From CAZLPZ01 sp964561535 (GTDB lineage Bacteria; Pseudomonadota; Alphaproteobacteria; Micavibrionales; Micavibrionaceae), in the NCBI GenBank assembly GCA_964561535.1, contig CAZLPZ010000007.1:1-51824 (forward strand): DNA of 51,824 bases. The letters run 5' to 3'. How positions within the stretch are numbered: position 1 is the stretch's first letter; each line of letters starts with the position of its first letter. Below are positions 43,535 to 51,824 of this stretch, piece by piece. The notes below the pieces were generated by a model. It was not told the DNA's origin. It was given only the letters and a program-made list of their open reading frames with translations, and made no database searches. The position numbers were made by a program, and so were the translations under genes.

Positions 43535-44035
43535 TTAAAATTTCTTCATTGGATTTAATAATTGTTCGGGTTTGATTGTCGGATTACGTTTACCGCCACC
43601 GCCCGTACCTGTACCGAAATTATCCGCCGATTTAAAAAACCGTTCAATCAACGCATCCAGATCTGGGACCGTATCGCGTTTTAAAGCAACTACAACAGCC
43701 ACAAAAAAATCACACGCCTTTTTTTCCCAATCATAGACCTGAGAATGCATAAGCTCGCGTTTTACCCGCAATATATCAGGTGTCCATTTTTTATTATGAT
43801 CTTGTTTGATATGAAAGAACATCGTTTGTTCATGTTCAGGCGTATCCGGTTTTGGTTTGGTATGCGTGACATCAATCGTCACGTCCATCTCGTCCCCCTC
43901 GCCGTTCATACTGGCCTGCGCCGTACACATCACGCCGCGATCATCCTCATCCGCACTCCACATATGGGAATCGTACGGGCCCATAGAGATATCAATACCC
44001 AGGGAATCCATCAGTTGAGGAAGGGTGGCTTTCAT
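43535..44035 (-). CDS. Hypothetical protein
   Basis: I do not recognise this family. The 166-residue product is soluble, with no signal peptide or membrane span. It has an acidic N-terminal half with several beta-type stretches (GVMCTAQASM, DEMDVTIDVTHT), a helical middle (DWEKKACDFFVAVVVALKRD) and a Gly-rich, basic tail. Coding is supported by codon use, clean spacing (28 bp from the next gene on the same strand) and the absence of a better frame. It probably shares a transcript with the SDR gene upstream. Confidence 0.7.
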   Translation of the reverse strand: MKATLPQLMDSLGIDISMGPYDSHMWSADEDDRGVMCTAQASMNGEGDEMDVTIDVTHTKPKPDTPEHEQTMFFHIKQDHNKKWTPDILRVKRELMHSQVYDWEKKACDFFVAVVVALKRDTVPDLDALIERFFKSADNFGTGTGGGGKRNPTIKPEQLLNPMKKF

Positions 44036-44063
44036 AGCGCGAACTCTATCGTTTTAAAGGGCA

Positions 44064-45011
44064 TTAATCAAGACTTGCCAAACTATCGCGACCTTCGGCG
44101 AACCATTGATCGGGCAGGCAGGTGGTCTTTCCAGCTTCCTCGGCTGCGCGACACGCCAGCACCCCTTCACGGAAGGTCGGGTATATCAACCGCACCCCCA
44201 ATTCATCTTTAATCCGATCGTTGCGCACACGTTTATTATCGGAATAAAAACTCATTGTAATCGGGGCAAGATCCGCCGATGCATAATCCAACAAGGGCGG
44301 TACCGGTTTCCCTAAAATTTCACACGCATACGCAATCACCTCGTGACTGGGGGCCGGATAATCATCCGCCAAATTGTAAATGGTCCCAGGGTGCGGGTGC
44401 GCCATCGACGCGCGCAAAGTTTGAACAATATCTTCAATATGAATTCTAGAAAATGCTTGGCCTTGTTTATTGATGCGCCGTGCGGCCCCTGCACGTACCG
44501 AATCAAGCGCATTCCGACCCGGGCCATAAATACCCGCCAAACGGAAAATATGGACGGGTAATTGGTATGTTAAAAACAACTCGCGCCACTGTTCTTCGGC
44601 CCGTGCCCGACGGGTTCCCCGTTTGGTCGATGGCGCAATCGACGTCGTTTCGTCAACCCAGTCACCCCCTCGATCACCATAAACCCCCGTTGTCGACAAA
44701 TATCCCACCCATTCGAGAGTCTTAATATTCAGAATGTCATTATAATGAAGGCGAAAACTGGGATCCCCGAAATCATCCGCCGGCGTTGAAATTAATAAAT
44801 GCGTGGTCCCTGCCAGCGCATTCACCGGGTCGACCAGCGGCTCATCCACCCGAAATAAATGAGATTCAATGCCATATTCGGCCATAATTTCACGTTTTTG
44901 ATAATCACGCGTGGTGCCGGAAAAACTCCAATCAGCCCCCTCGGCGCGGAGGGATTGAACCAAAAAATCGGCCGTATACCCATATCCAAAACAAAAAAGT
45001 TTATGTGTCAT
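44064..45011 (-). CDS. NAD-dependent epimerase/dehydratase (SDR) family protein
   Basis: A 315-residue Rossmann-fold protein with N-terminal FCFGYGYTADFLVQSL, YLSTTGVYGDRGGDWVDE (Ser/Thr-Tyr region), FRLAGIYGPGRNALDSV and IHIEDIVQTL. It resembles the YeeZ-type group of atypical SDRs. The usual YxxxK catalytic pair is not obvious, so the reaction cannot be assigned. The second in-frame ATG at 45011 gives a better N-terminus. It is divergent from lpxC, with a repeat in between. Confidence 0.82.
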   Translation of the reverse strand: MTHKLFCFGYGYTADFLVQSLRAEGADWSFSGTTRDYQKREIMAEYGIESHLFRVDEPLVDPVNALAGTTHLLISTPADDFGDPSFRLHYNDILNIKTLEWVGYLSTTGVYGDRGGDWVDETTSIAPSTKRGTRRARAEEQWRELFLTYQLPVHIFRLAGIYGPGRNALDSVRAGAARRINKQGQAFSRIHIEDIVQTLRASMAHPHPGTIYNLADDYPAPSHEVIAYACEILGKPVPPLLDYASADLAPITMSFYSDNKRVRNDRIKDELGVRLIYPTFREGVLACRAAEEAGKTTCLPDQWFAEGRDSLASLD

Positions 45012-45070
45012 AAGCACACCCTACCAGATTACCGCTTTATTTTGAAGGGGAGAGTCATCCCACAAAAGCG

Positions 45071-45097
45071 TGTCGTCCCGTGTCGGCCGGGACGACA
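45071..45097. repeat. Palindromic element, short form (copy 7)
   Basis: A 27-bp copy with perfect ends TGTCGTCCCG / CGGGACGACA. A fragment of the left end (GTCATCCC) lies about 15 bp before it. It sits between the divergent SDR and lpxC genes, in the lpxC upstream region. Confidence 0.85.
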
Positions 45098-45183
45098 ACT
45101 CTGTTACATCCCGTTACGTAAGGTGACTTGGGTTTTTGATCCCGACTCATTAAGGTAAAGATAGAAATAAGGAAAAATACTCC

Positions 45184-46050
45184 ATGATGCCAACCCAACG
45201 TACCCTTCAATCCGCGATCACCCTGACCGGGGTTGGCTTGCATTCTGGTAATCCTGTGACACTCACCCTGCGCGGAGCCGATATCGATACGGGCATTATT
45301 TTTATACGTACCGATATCACTGACCGTGATCCGATGATCCCTGCAAAATGGGACCATGTGGTCGACACGCGCCTGTGCACCGTTTTAGGGAATGCCGCGG
45401 GGGTGACCATCTCGACCATTGAACATGTAATGGCGGCCCTCCGCGGGGCAGATATTTCGAATGCAATTTTAGAAATTGACGGCCCTGAAATTCCCGCGAT
45501 GGACGGGTCCGCCGCCGAATTTTTAGCAGCCATTGATCGCGCGGGTATTACGGATCAAGGCGCTCCCGTACAAATCATTGAACTGACATTGGAAATTACG
45601 GTACACGACGGCGATAAAAGCGTGACCCTGACGCCGGCATCCCGGACGTCCTTTTCAGGCGCCATCCAATATAAAAACCCGGTCATTGGTACCCAGGATT
45701 ATGCGGTTGAGTTACTCAACGGCAATTTCCGCCATGATATCGCTGCCGCCCGCACCTTTGGATTATACGAAGAAGTCGAAGCCATGCAATCCGCGGGTCT
45801 GGCCCTGGGGGGATCCTTGGATAATGCCATTGTTGTCAAAAATAATGGCATCATGAACCCGGATGGGTTACGATTCGCCGATGAATTTATTCGCCATAAA
45901 TTGCTGGACGCCATTGGCGATATGATGCTGGCCGGGCACCCCATCCGCGCGGCATATCGGGGCGAGAAAATGAGCCACGCGATGAATAACGCCCTGTTGA
46001 GGAAACTCTTCGCAACCCCTGATGCCTGGCGGATGGTTCAGGCGGCGTAA
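45184..46050 (+). CDS. lpxC: UDP-3-O-acyl-N-acetylglucosamine deacetylase
   Basis: The first committed, zinc-dependent step of lipid A synthesis, so the organism makes LPS. It has TLQSAITLTGVGLHSG, the zinc His in STIEHVMAAL, HKLLDAIGDMMLAG with zinc His and Asp, and the catalytic SHAMNN motif near the end. At 288 residues it is slightly shorter than E. coli LpxC (305). It heads lpxC-bamD-recN-ligA, the usual alphaproteobacterial order, but the ftsZ gene normally found upstream is absent. Confidence 0.97.
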   Translation: MMPTQRTLQSAITLTGVGLHSGNPVTLTLRGADIDTGIIFIRTDITDRDPMIPAKWDHVVDTRLCTVLGNAAGVTISTIEHVMAALRGADISNAILEIDGPEIPAMDGSAAEFLAAIDRAGITDQGAPVQIIELTLEITVHDGDKSVTLTPASRTSFSGAIQYKNPVIGTQDYAVELLNGNFRHDIAAARTFGLYEEVEAMQSAGLALGGSLDNAIVVKNNGIMNPDGLRFADEFIRHKLLDAIGDMMLAGHPIRAAYRGEKMSHAMNNALLRKLFATPDAWRMVQAA

Positions 46051-46116
46051 GGTATCCCTAAAAACAGGGGCCACCCCTGCCGATAAGTCGGAGCCCAGAT
46101 TTAATTTTTAATCAAG

Positions 46117-46145
46117 CCTGGATACCGGCTTTCGCCGGTATGGCA
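46117..46145. repeat. Palindromic element, degenerate (copy 8)
   Basis: An ATACCGGC / GCCGGTAT hairpin with a 4-base loop, ending TATGGCA. It is similar to the right half of the longer copies but with several changes. It lies between lpxC and bamD. Confidence 0.55.
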
Positions 46146-46211
46146 ATTTTTGGAGTATGTTAAGTACATTATGATCTTCCAGACCCGCCCCAAAATCGCT
46201 ATGATCTAGAT

Positions 46212-47048
46212 ATGAACATATATATTTATAAAATTTTTCTTTTTTCTCTTTGTTTATCGATCCTGTCTCTCGCAGCTTGCGCCGGGGATAAAAAAGACGG
46301 TCCCGACACGATCAAAGAACGCCCGGTCGAAGAACTCTATAACGAGGCGGCGGCGCTTCTTGACGATAAGCAATATAAAACAGCACAAAAAGCATTCGAA
46401 GATGTCGAACGTTTATACCCCTATTCATCCTGGGCGACACAGGCACAAATGATGGCAGCATACGCCGCCTATCAAGATGTACGGTATGACGAGGCAATTA
46501 TGGCGCTCGATCGCTTTATCGATTTACACCCATCACATGACCGCGTGGATTATGTGTTGTACCTAAAGGCCCTGTGTTCTTACGAACAAATATCCGACGT
46601 CAAACGTGACCAAGGCATGACGGCCAGTGCGCTTGAAAGTTTTACTGCACTGATCAACCGTTACCCAGACAGCCCCTATACCCGCGAGGCAAAAATCAAA
46701 CGCGATCTCACTTATGACCATCTCGCCGGCAAGGAAATGGATATTGGGAGATATTATTTAACCCGGGGGGAATATAATGCTGCGATCAATCGTTTCACAA
46801 CCGTAATCAAAGAATATCAAACAACAACTCATACACCCGAAGCATTGCACCGATTGGTTGAATCATATTTATCATTAGGCCTGGTTGATCAAGCCGTACG
46901 GGTGGCCGCCGTATTGGGCCATAATTTTCCTGGTTCAAAATGGTATCAAGATTCATATAATTTACTCGACCCCGCCGCGCGCGAACGTTTAAATGAATCA
47001 CGTGGCGTGATGGAACGCACGATCGATTCAATTTTAAAACCAAGTTAA
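46212..47048 (+). CDS. bamD: Outer membrane assembly lipoprotein BamD
   Basis: An essential lipoprotein of the BAM complex that inserts beta-barrel proteins, including the autotransporter in this window. The signal peptide ends in the lipobox LAAC with lipidated Cys23. Five TPR-like repeats follow (about 40-250), with YNEAAALLDDKQYKTAQKAF, AYAAYQDVRYDEAIMALDRF and GEYNAAINRFTTVIKEYQ. It has 278 residues. It is followed by recN after 46 bp. Confidence 0.95.
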   Translation: MNIYIYKIFLFSLCLSILSLAACAGDKKDGPDTIKERPVEELYNEAAALLDDKQYKTAQKAFEDVERLYPYSSWATQAQMMAAYAAYQDVRYDEAIMALDRFIDLHPSHDRVDYVLYLKALCSYEQISDVKRDQGMTASALESFTALINRYPDSPYTREAKIKRDLTYDHLAGKEMDIGRYYLTRGEYNAAINRFTTVIKEYQTTTHTPEALHRLVESYLSLGLVDQAVRVAAVLGHNFPGSKWYQDSYNLLDPAARERLNESRGVMERTIDSILKPS

Positions 47049-47094
47049 TCTTCTTGGTCGTGCGGTCTTTTATTTTTTAAATAAGGACACAACG

Positions 47095-48774
47095 ATGCTC
47101 GTGCATCTTAATATCCAAAATATTGTTTTAATCGATCATATTGCACTCGATATTCCGGCCGGTTTTATGGTGATGACGGGCGAGACGGGTGCCGGGAAAT
47201 CGATTGTTTTGGACGCGCTGGGGTTAATCCGAGGTGACCGCGCAAACACAGGGCTGATCCGGTCCGGCGCGAATCAGGCGAGTGTGACAGCAACCTTTGA
47301 CACACCGAATAATCACCTCGCACGGGCCTTAATCACAGCTCAAGGCTTAAGCACCGACGGCGATATCATCTTACGCCGCACCCTGACATCGGACGGAAAA
47401 TCACGCGCGTTCATCAACGACCAAACCGTCAGTATTCAATTTTTAAAAATCATTGCCACAACGCTGTTTGATATTTTAGGGCAATTTGAAACCGGATCAT
47501 TAATGGATTCTTCCTTTCATCGCGATACATTAGATCAATTTGGTCAATTGATCCCGCTGCGGGATACAGTCACAACCGCCTGGGAAACATTACAAACCGC
47601 GCGCACAGCCTTGGCCGATCATATTGACCGTACCAAACGCGCACGCGCAGACGAAGAATATATCCGCACGTCACTTGATGAACTGGGGGCCCTTGCCCTT
47701 GACACTGGGGAAGAAGAAAAATTACTGGCGCGTAAAAAATTATTAAACGAATCTGCCCAAATTATTGAAGGGTTACAAACAGCTGTCGATAAAATTACCG
47801 GATCAGATGGGGCCGACGGAAAATTGGTACAAGCTGTACGCGCGACAGAACGATTACGCGGAAAATTGCCGGATGACAAAATTGAATCGTGGGCAGCAAC
47901 ACTGGATACGGCCATCAATTTGATGAGGGATACCGCAAGTGATATGGAAGCCACGGCAACATTGGGATCGGATGATGATGGATCCTATGGGACAATGGAT
48001 CAAGTCGAAGATCGCATTTACACCCTTCGGGCAGCCGCACGAAAATTTGGATGCTCTGTTGATGGGTTGGCTGATAAAATAAAATTATTTGAATCCCAAT
48101 TATCCCAAATTACAACGGACACGGATCAAGTACAATTTCTAACCCAAGCGGCGCAAGCGGCCGAACATCATTATCAACAAAAAGCCGGGGAACTTTCAAA
48201 AAAACGTATCCTCGCAGGCCATGATCTGGACCGTGCGATGACAACAGAACTGCCGCCTCTTAAATTAGAAAAAGCAAAATTCATCACAGATATTACAAGT
48301 ACGGTGCCAGGAGCAACAGGCACGAATCTCGTTCGATTCTGTGTCGCCATGAACCCGGGATCTCTACCCGCCCCTCTGGACCAAGTTGCATCGGGCGGAG
48401 AATTATCACGTCTGATGCTTGCCATGAAAGTCGTTTTAACCGCACGTGCAACCACCCACACGACATTAATATTTGATGAAATAGATACAGGGGTTGGTGG
48501 CGCCGTGGCGGACGCGATGGGCGAACGATTAAAACGACTTTCAAAAAACAGTCAAGTATTGGCGATTACGCATGCGCCCCAAGTAGCGTCACATGCGGAT
48601 CATCATTTTGTAGTGGCCAAACAAACAATCAAAAACATAACAACCACAACCATTCAGCCTTTGATTGATTTAAATGACCGCCGGGATGATATTGCTCGCA
48701 TGATTTCAGGGGCCGACGTGACAGATGAAGCGCGCGCGGCGGCATCAAAATTATTGTCCAAAAAGGTCGCATGA
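47095..48774 (+). CDS. recN: DNA repair protein RecN
   Basis: An SMC-like ATPase of 559 residues that acts at double-strand breaks. N-terminal Walker A GETGAGKS (near 28), a central coiled-coil stretch (about 160-360), the signature SGGELSRLMLAMK and Walker B TLIFDEIDTGVGG are intact. The stop lies 3 bp before the ligA start, so the two are coupled. Confidence 0.96.
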   Translation: MLVHLNIQNIVLIDHIALDIPAGFMVMTGETGAGKSIVLDALGLIRGDRANTGLIRSGANQASVTATFDTPNNHLARALITAQGLSTDGDIILRRTLTSDGKSRAFINDQTVSIQFLKIIATTLFDILGQFETGSLMDSSFHRDTLDQFGQLIPLRDTVTTAWETLQTARTALADHIDRTKRARADEEYIRTSLDELGALALDTGEEEKLLARKKLLNESAQIIEGLQTAVDKITGSDGADGKLVQAVRATERLRGKLPDDKIESWAATLDTAINLMRDTASDMEATATLGSDDDGSYGTMDQVEDRIYTLRAAARKFGCSVDGLADKIKLFESQLSQITTDTDQVQFLTQAAQAAEHHYQQKAGELSKKRILAGHDLDRAMTTELPPLKLEKAKFITDITSTVPGATGTNLVRFCVAMNPGSLPAPLDQVASGGELSRLMLAMKVVLTARATTHTTLIFDEIDTGVGGAVADAMGERLKRLSKNSQVLAITHAPQVASHADHHFVVAKQTIKNITTTTIQPLIDLNDRRDDIARMISGADVTDEARAAASKLLSKKVA

Positions 48775-48777
48775 TCC

Positions 48778-50880
48778 ATGTCCCAAGCAGAAGATCTTTT
48801 TGATACGACCAATCATCCGTCAAAACCGATAACGCGGCCGGATTATGACGCGCTGATCGCAACAATAAAATATCATGATCAGAAATATTTTAATGAAGAC
48901 GCGCCTGAAATCACAGATGCAGAATATGACGCACTGCGCCGTAATCTTATAGCCATTGAGACGACACACCCCGAATGGGTCACCGCGGACAGCCCATCGC
49001 AAAAGATTGTTCCATTGGCTGTATCAAAATTCAAAAAAATAGCGCACACGGTTCCAATATTATCGCTGTCGAATGCATTTTCAAACAACGACATTACCTA
49101 TTTTTTTGATCGTATTCGCCGATTTTTAAATCTGGACCCAACCTCTAAAATCGAAATATGTGCCGAACCAAAAATAGATGGGTTATCCTGTTCGTTATTA
49201 TACATTAACGGAAAACTGGCCCATGGGGCAACACGTGGCGATGGATATACAGGAGAAGATATCACGGCAAACGTCCGCACAATTGCAGACATTCCGCAAA
49301 CATTATTAGGTACACATATTCCGGATCGCATCGACATACGCGGCGAAGTATATATTCGAAAAGATGATTTTATAATTCTAAATGATCAAGAAATCGCCCG
49401 CGGAGAAGCTCCCTTTGCTAACCCCCGCAACGCGGCCGCGGGCAGTTTGCGACAACTCGATCCACATATCACCGCTGAACGTCCTTTAAAATTCTTTGCC
49501 TATGCCTTGGGCGAACACAGCATATCGATAGGCAGCACACAATCCGACATTCGCGCGGCCTTAACATCATTTGGATTTCAAACGCCCACCCCCACACGTA
49601 TCGTCGCGTCTGAACAAGAAACAATTGATTTTTATACCGATGTGATGCGCACCCGTTCTGGTCTGCCGTTTGACATTGACGGCGTCGTTTATAAAATCAA
49701 TGACATTGCCCAACAAGAACGATTAGGATTTGTATCGCGTGCCCCGCGGTGGGCCATTGCACATAAATTTCCAGCCGAACAAGCCCGTACAACCTTGCGC
49801 ACCATTACGATTCAAGTCGGGCGAACAGGGGTCTTAACACCTGTGGCCGACCTGGATCCCATTAATGTCGGTGGCGTTCTAGTTGCACGTGCAACATTAC
49901 ACAACGAAGATGAAATTGCGCGGAAAGATATTCGCGTGGGCGATACCGTAATTGTACAGCGCGCCGGCGATGTGATCCCGCAAATTGTATCGGTGGATTT
50001 GGACGCACGCCTGCCAGGAACAACGCCCTTTATTATGCCGGATCATTGCCCCGCATGCGGATCAGCAGCCCACCGGACACCCGATATGGTTGCGCGCCGT
50101 TGTACCGGTGGCCTGATCTGCCCGGCCCAAGCGACATTACGCCTGACCCATTTCGTTTCGCGCCTGGCCTTTGATATTGAAGGATTGGGCGAAAAGATTA
50201 TTGCCGAATTTTTTGATGCGGGGTTGATCAAAACCCCGGTTGATATTTTTACGTTGCAAGAACGTGACGCAGCATCCGTCACCAAAATAAAAAATCAACC
50301 CGGGTGGGGCGACCAGTCGGTTGAAAATCTGTGGTCGGCGATCAATAGCCGCCGCATCATAACGCTGCCTCGGTTTTTATATGCCTTAGGTATTTTTCAA
50401 ATTGGTGAGGCAACTGCGCAAAAATTGGCGACAATTTATCCGACGATTGATCATTGGATGACATTAATGACCCGCGCGGGGGTGAATGACCCAACCCTTA
50501 CACCTGAACTAATCCAAATCGAGGGAATCGGCGGAAGTATGGCGGATGATATCATCGCATTTTTATCCGAACCCCATAACCAAACTTTGATCCGCGATCT
50601 ATGTCGATATGTCACGGTTGAGCCCTATACGCCGCCGGCGACCACACAAACGGCCCTATCTGGAAAAACTGTTGTCTTTACAGGATCACTCGACACCTTA
50701 TCCCGCGCCGAAGGCAAAGCGCGCGCTGAACGTGCCGGCGCCAAAGTCGCCTCATCTGTATCTTCAAAAACAGACTATGTGATTGCCGGAACAGATTCGG
50801 GATCAAAATTAAAACAAGCCCAGGAATTGGGGGTCTTGATTCTTTCAGAAAATGATTTTATCCAATTGATTACCGCGTAA
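48778..50880 (+). CDS. ligA: NAD-dependent DNA ligase LigA
   Basis: Seals nicks using NAD+. The adenylation domain has the active Lys in EPKIDGLSC and TRGDGYTGEDIT; the OB fold has QVGRTGVLTPVADLDP. The four-Cys zinc finger (CPACGSAAHR...RRCTGGLICPAQ), the helix-hairpin-helix region and the C-terminal BRCT domain (GKTVVFTGSLDTLSR onward) are also present. Its 700 residues are normal. Its last 11 bases overlap the 3' end of the convergent lptB. Confidence 0.97.
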   Translation: MSQAEDLFDTTNHPSKPITRPDYDALIATIKYHDQKYFNEDAPEITDAEYDALRRNLIAIETTHPEWVTADSPSQKIVPLAVSKFKKIAHTVPILSLSNAFSNNDITYFFDRIRRFLNLDPTSKIEICAEPKIDGLSCSLLYINGKLAHGATRGDGYTGEDITANVRTIADIPQTLLGTHIPDRIDIRGEVYIRKDDFIILNDQEIARGEAPFANPRNAAAGSLRQLDPHITAERPLKFFAYALGEHSISIGSTQSDIRAALTSFGFQTPTPTRIVASEQETIDFYTDVMRTRSGLPFDIDGVVYKINDIAQQERLGFVSRAPRWAIAHKFPAEQARTTLRTITIQVGRTGVLTPVADLDPINVGGVLVARATLHNEDEIARKDIRVGDTVIVQRAGDVIPQIVSVDLDARLPGTTPFIMPDHCPACGSAAHRTPDMVARRCTGGLICPAQATLRLTHFVSRLAFDIEGLGEKIIAEFFDAGLIKTPVDIFTLQERDAASVTKIKNQPGWGDQSVENLWSAINSRRIITLPRFLYALGIFQIGEATAQKLATIYPTIDHWMTLMTRAGVNDPTLTPELIQIEGIGGSMADDIIAFLSEPHNQTLIRDLCRYVTVEPYTPPATTQTALSGKTVVFTGSLDTLSRAEGKARAERAGAKVASSVSSKTDYVIAGTDSGSKLKQAQELGVLILSENDFIQLITA

Positions 50881-51634
50881 ACGACTCGCCCAAATAAACA
50901 CGCCGGACATCGGAATTATTTATAATTTGATCAGGTGTCCCGTCCATTAATACTTTTCCATCATGTAAAATATAAGCCCGATCAACAATATCCAATGTAT
51001 CGCGAACATTATGATCCGTGATCAATATACCAATATTTTTCGTCTTTAAATGCGCAATTAAAATTCGAATATCGGCAACGGCAATCGGATCAATCCCCGC
51101 CAATGGTTCATCCAGCAGCAAAAAATGGGGACGGGTTGCAAGAGCGCGTGCAATTTCCAAGCGGCGACGTTCCCCCCCCGATAATGCCGTTGACGCTGTG
51201 CGCCGCAAGTGATCGATCCCAAATTCATGAAGAAGTTGAAGAAGAAGACGCGCTTGATCCGCGTTTGATAAATCATCCTGCATTTCCAAAACGGCGCGAA
51301 TATTATCTTCGACATTCATCCCTCGAAAAATCGACGCATCTTGGGGTAAATACCCAAGCCCCAAGCGGGCCCGGCGATAAATAGGTAGGGACGTCACATC
51401 ATAGCCGTCAAGCAATACGGCCCCCCCATCCGGTTCAATCAACCCCGTCATTAAATAAAAACATGTTGTTTTACCCGCCCCGTTCGGCCCGAGAAGAGCC
51501 ACAGCCTCACCCCTTTTTATATAAAGGGACACATCGCGTAGCACGGGCCTATTTTTGTAGGATTTTGACAGATGACGCGCATAAAGGCCCGGTTCAACCG
51601 GACGGATCGCCGCGTTTGGAAAAGAAGAAGTCAT
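50870..51634 (-). CDS. lptB: LPS export ABC transporter ATPase LptB
   Basis: Drives LPS extraction from the inner membrane with LptFGC. Walker A LLGPNGAGKTTCFYLMTGL, the Q-loop GLGYLPQDASIFRGM (characteristic of LptB), signature LSGGERRRLEIARAL, Walker B FLLLDEPLAGIDP and switch His in ITDHNVRDTL are all intact. Its 254 residues include an N-terminal extension of about 15 residues. lptA and lptC, and the rpoN that often follows, are not beside it in this window. Confidence 0.96.
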   Translation of the reverse strand: MTSSFPNAAIRPVEPGLYARHLSKSYKNRPVLRDVSLYIKRGEAVALLGPNGAGKTTCFYLMTGLIEPDGGAVLLDGYDVTSLPIYRRARLGLGYLPQDASIFRGMNVEDNIRAVLEMQDDLSNADQARLLLQLLHEFGIDHLRRTASTALSGGERRRLEIARALATRPHFLLLDEPLAGIDPIAVADIRILIAHLKTKNIGILITDHNVRDTLDIVDRAYILHDGKVLMDGTPDQIINNSDVRRVYLGESFTR

Positions 51635-51749
51635 AGGTATTTATAGACGATCCGGGATAAAAAAGAAAGCTGAATTCCGGCAAAACCATGCTTTCCCCCT
51701 TGCCCTTTCGATTAAAAAGCCGTAATGTCGCGCCACTTTTGATTTAAAA

Positions 51750-51824
51750 GGGCTCGTAGCTCAGCTGGGAGAGCGTCGCAATGGCATTGCGAAGGTCGTC
51801 GGTTCGATCCCGATCGAGTCCACC
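51750..51824 (+). tRNA. tRNA-Ala (GGC), final base cut by window edge
   Basis: Cloverleaf: acceptor GGGCTCG pairs with CGAGTCC (one G-U), D-arm GCTCAGCTGGGAGAGC, anticodon stem TCGCA/TGCGA with loop ATGGCAT (anticodon GGC, Ala), T-arm GTCGG-TTCGATC-CCGAT. Discriminator A and CC are present; the last A of CCA lies past the end. Confidence 0.95.

Noticed and set aside
1..51824. CRISPR array, prophage or insertion sequence with transposase
   Set aside because: No regularly spaced direct repeats, no phage structural genes and no transposase or integrase frames were found.

Overview
The window is a dense, mostly housekeeping stretch of a moderately AT-rich alphaproteobacterial chromosome. The assignment rests on gene content and order: a 41-residue zinc-free ribosomal protein L36, a Usg-family protein, an SdhAF4-type (DUF1674) protein, rsmB-rpe-heparinase II/III, hemC divergent from tsaD-gpsA-YciI-EVE, anmK divergent from tyrS, lpxC-bamD-recN-ligA, and an SRP RNA with the alphaproteobacterial core. 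I cannot place it below class. The window starts inside a tRNA-Phe gene and ends one base short of the end of a tRNA-Ala gene.

Layout. 0-11 kb: putA, tadA, an RsuA/RluB pseudouridine synthase with rsmD, polA, rpoN, ahcY. 11-14.5 kb: a large cysteine-free autotransporter, rpmJ, the SRP RNA. 14.5-21.7 kb: UDP-glucose dehydrogenase and cysQ, then heparinase II/III-rpe-rsmB on the minus strand, the SdhAF4-like gene and a PhoH-type ATPase. 22-27.7 kb: an nrdA/PH-domain protein/nrdB operon behind a structured upstream region, a PtsN-like protein whose phosphoryl-accepting histidine position is aspartate, and the ahpC-ahpD peroxidase pair. 28-31 kb: an EF-hand protein, an ECF-like sigma factor and a small membrane protein; Sua5; an orphan ParA. 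31-38 kb: hemC, tsaD, a DNPH1-like nucleotide hydrolase, gpsA, YciI, EVE, anmK, tyrS. 38-44 kb: a candidate small RNA, usg, a CDF-like transporter, long-form hpf, a MerC-like membrane protein, an orphan zeta-toxin-like kinase, a glycosyltransferase, xth and an unknown gene. 44-51.8 kb: an SDR protein, lpxC, bamD, recN, ligA, lptB, tRNA-Ala.

Functional threads. Translation and tRNA modification are well represented (Sua5 and TsaD for t6A, TadA, RsmB, RsmD, the pseudouridine synthase, TyrS, Hpf, SRP RNA). DNA replication and repair are covered by PolA, LigA, RecN, Xth and class I ribonucleotide reductase. Envelope functions include LpxC, LptB, BamD, AnmK, UDP-glucose dehydrogenase, a glycosyltransferase and the autotransporter.

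The most notable observation is a family of GC-rich palindromic elements (at least eight copies, short about 27 bp and long about 62-73 bp, ending in TGTC...GACA). One long copy lies in frame inside tsaD and adds about 21 codons to an essential enzyme, resembling the palindromic elements of Rickettsia. Other leads are the His-to-Asp PtsN-like protein, two structured intergenic regions that may be unrecognised RNAs, and the EF-hand/sigma/membrane-protein module.
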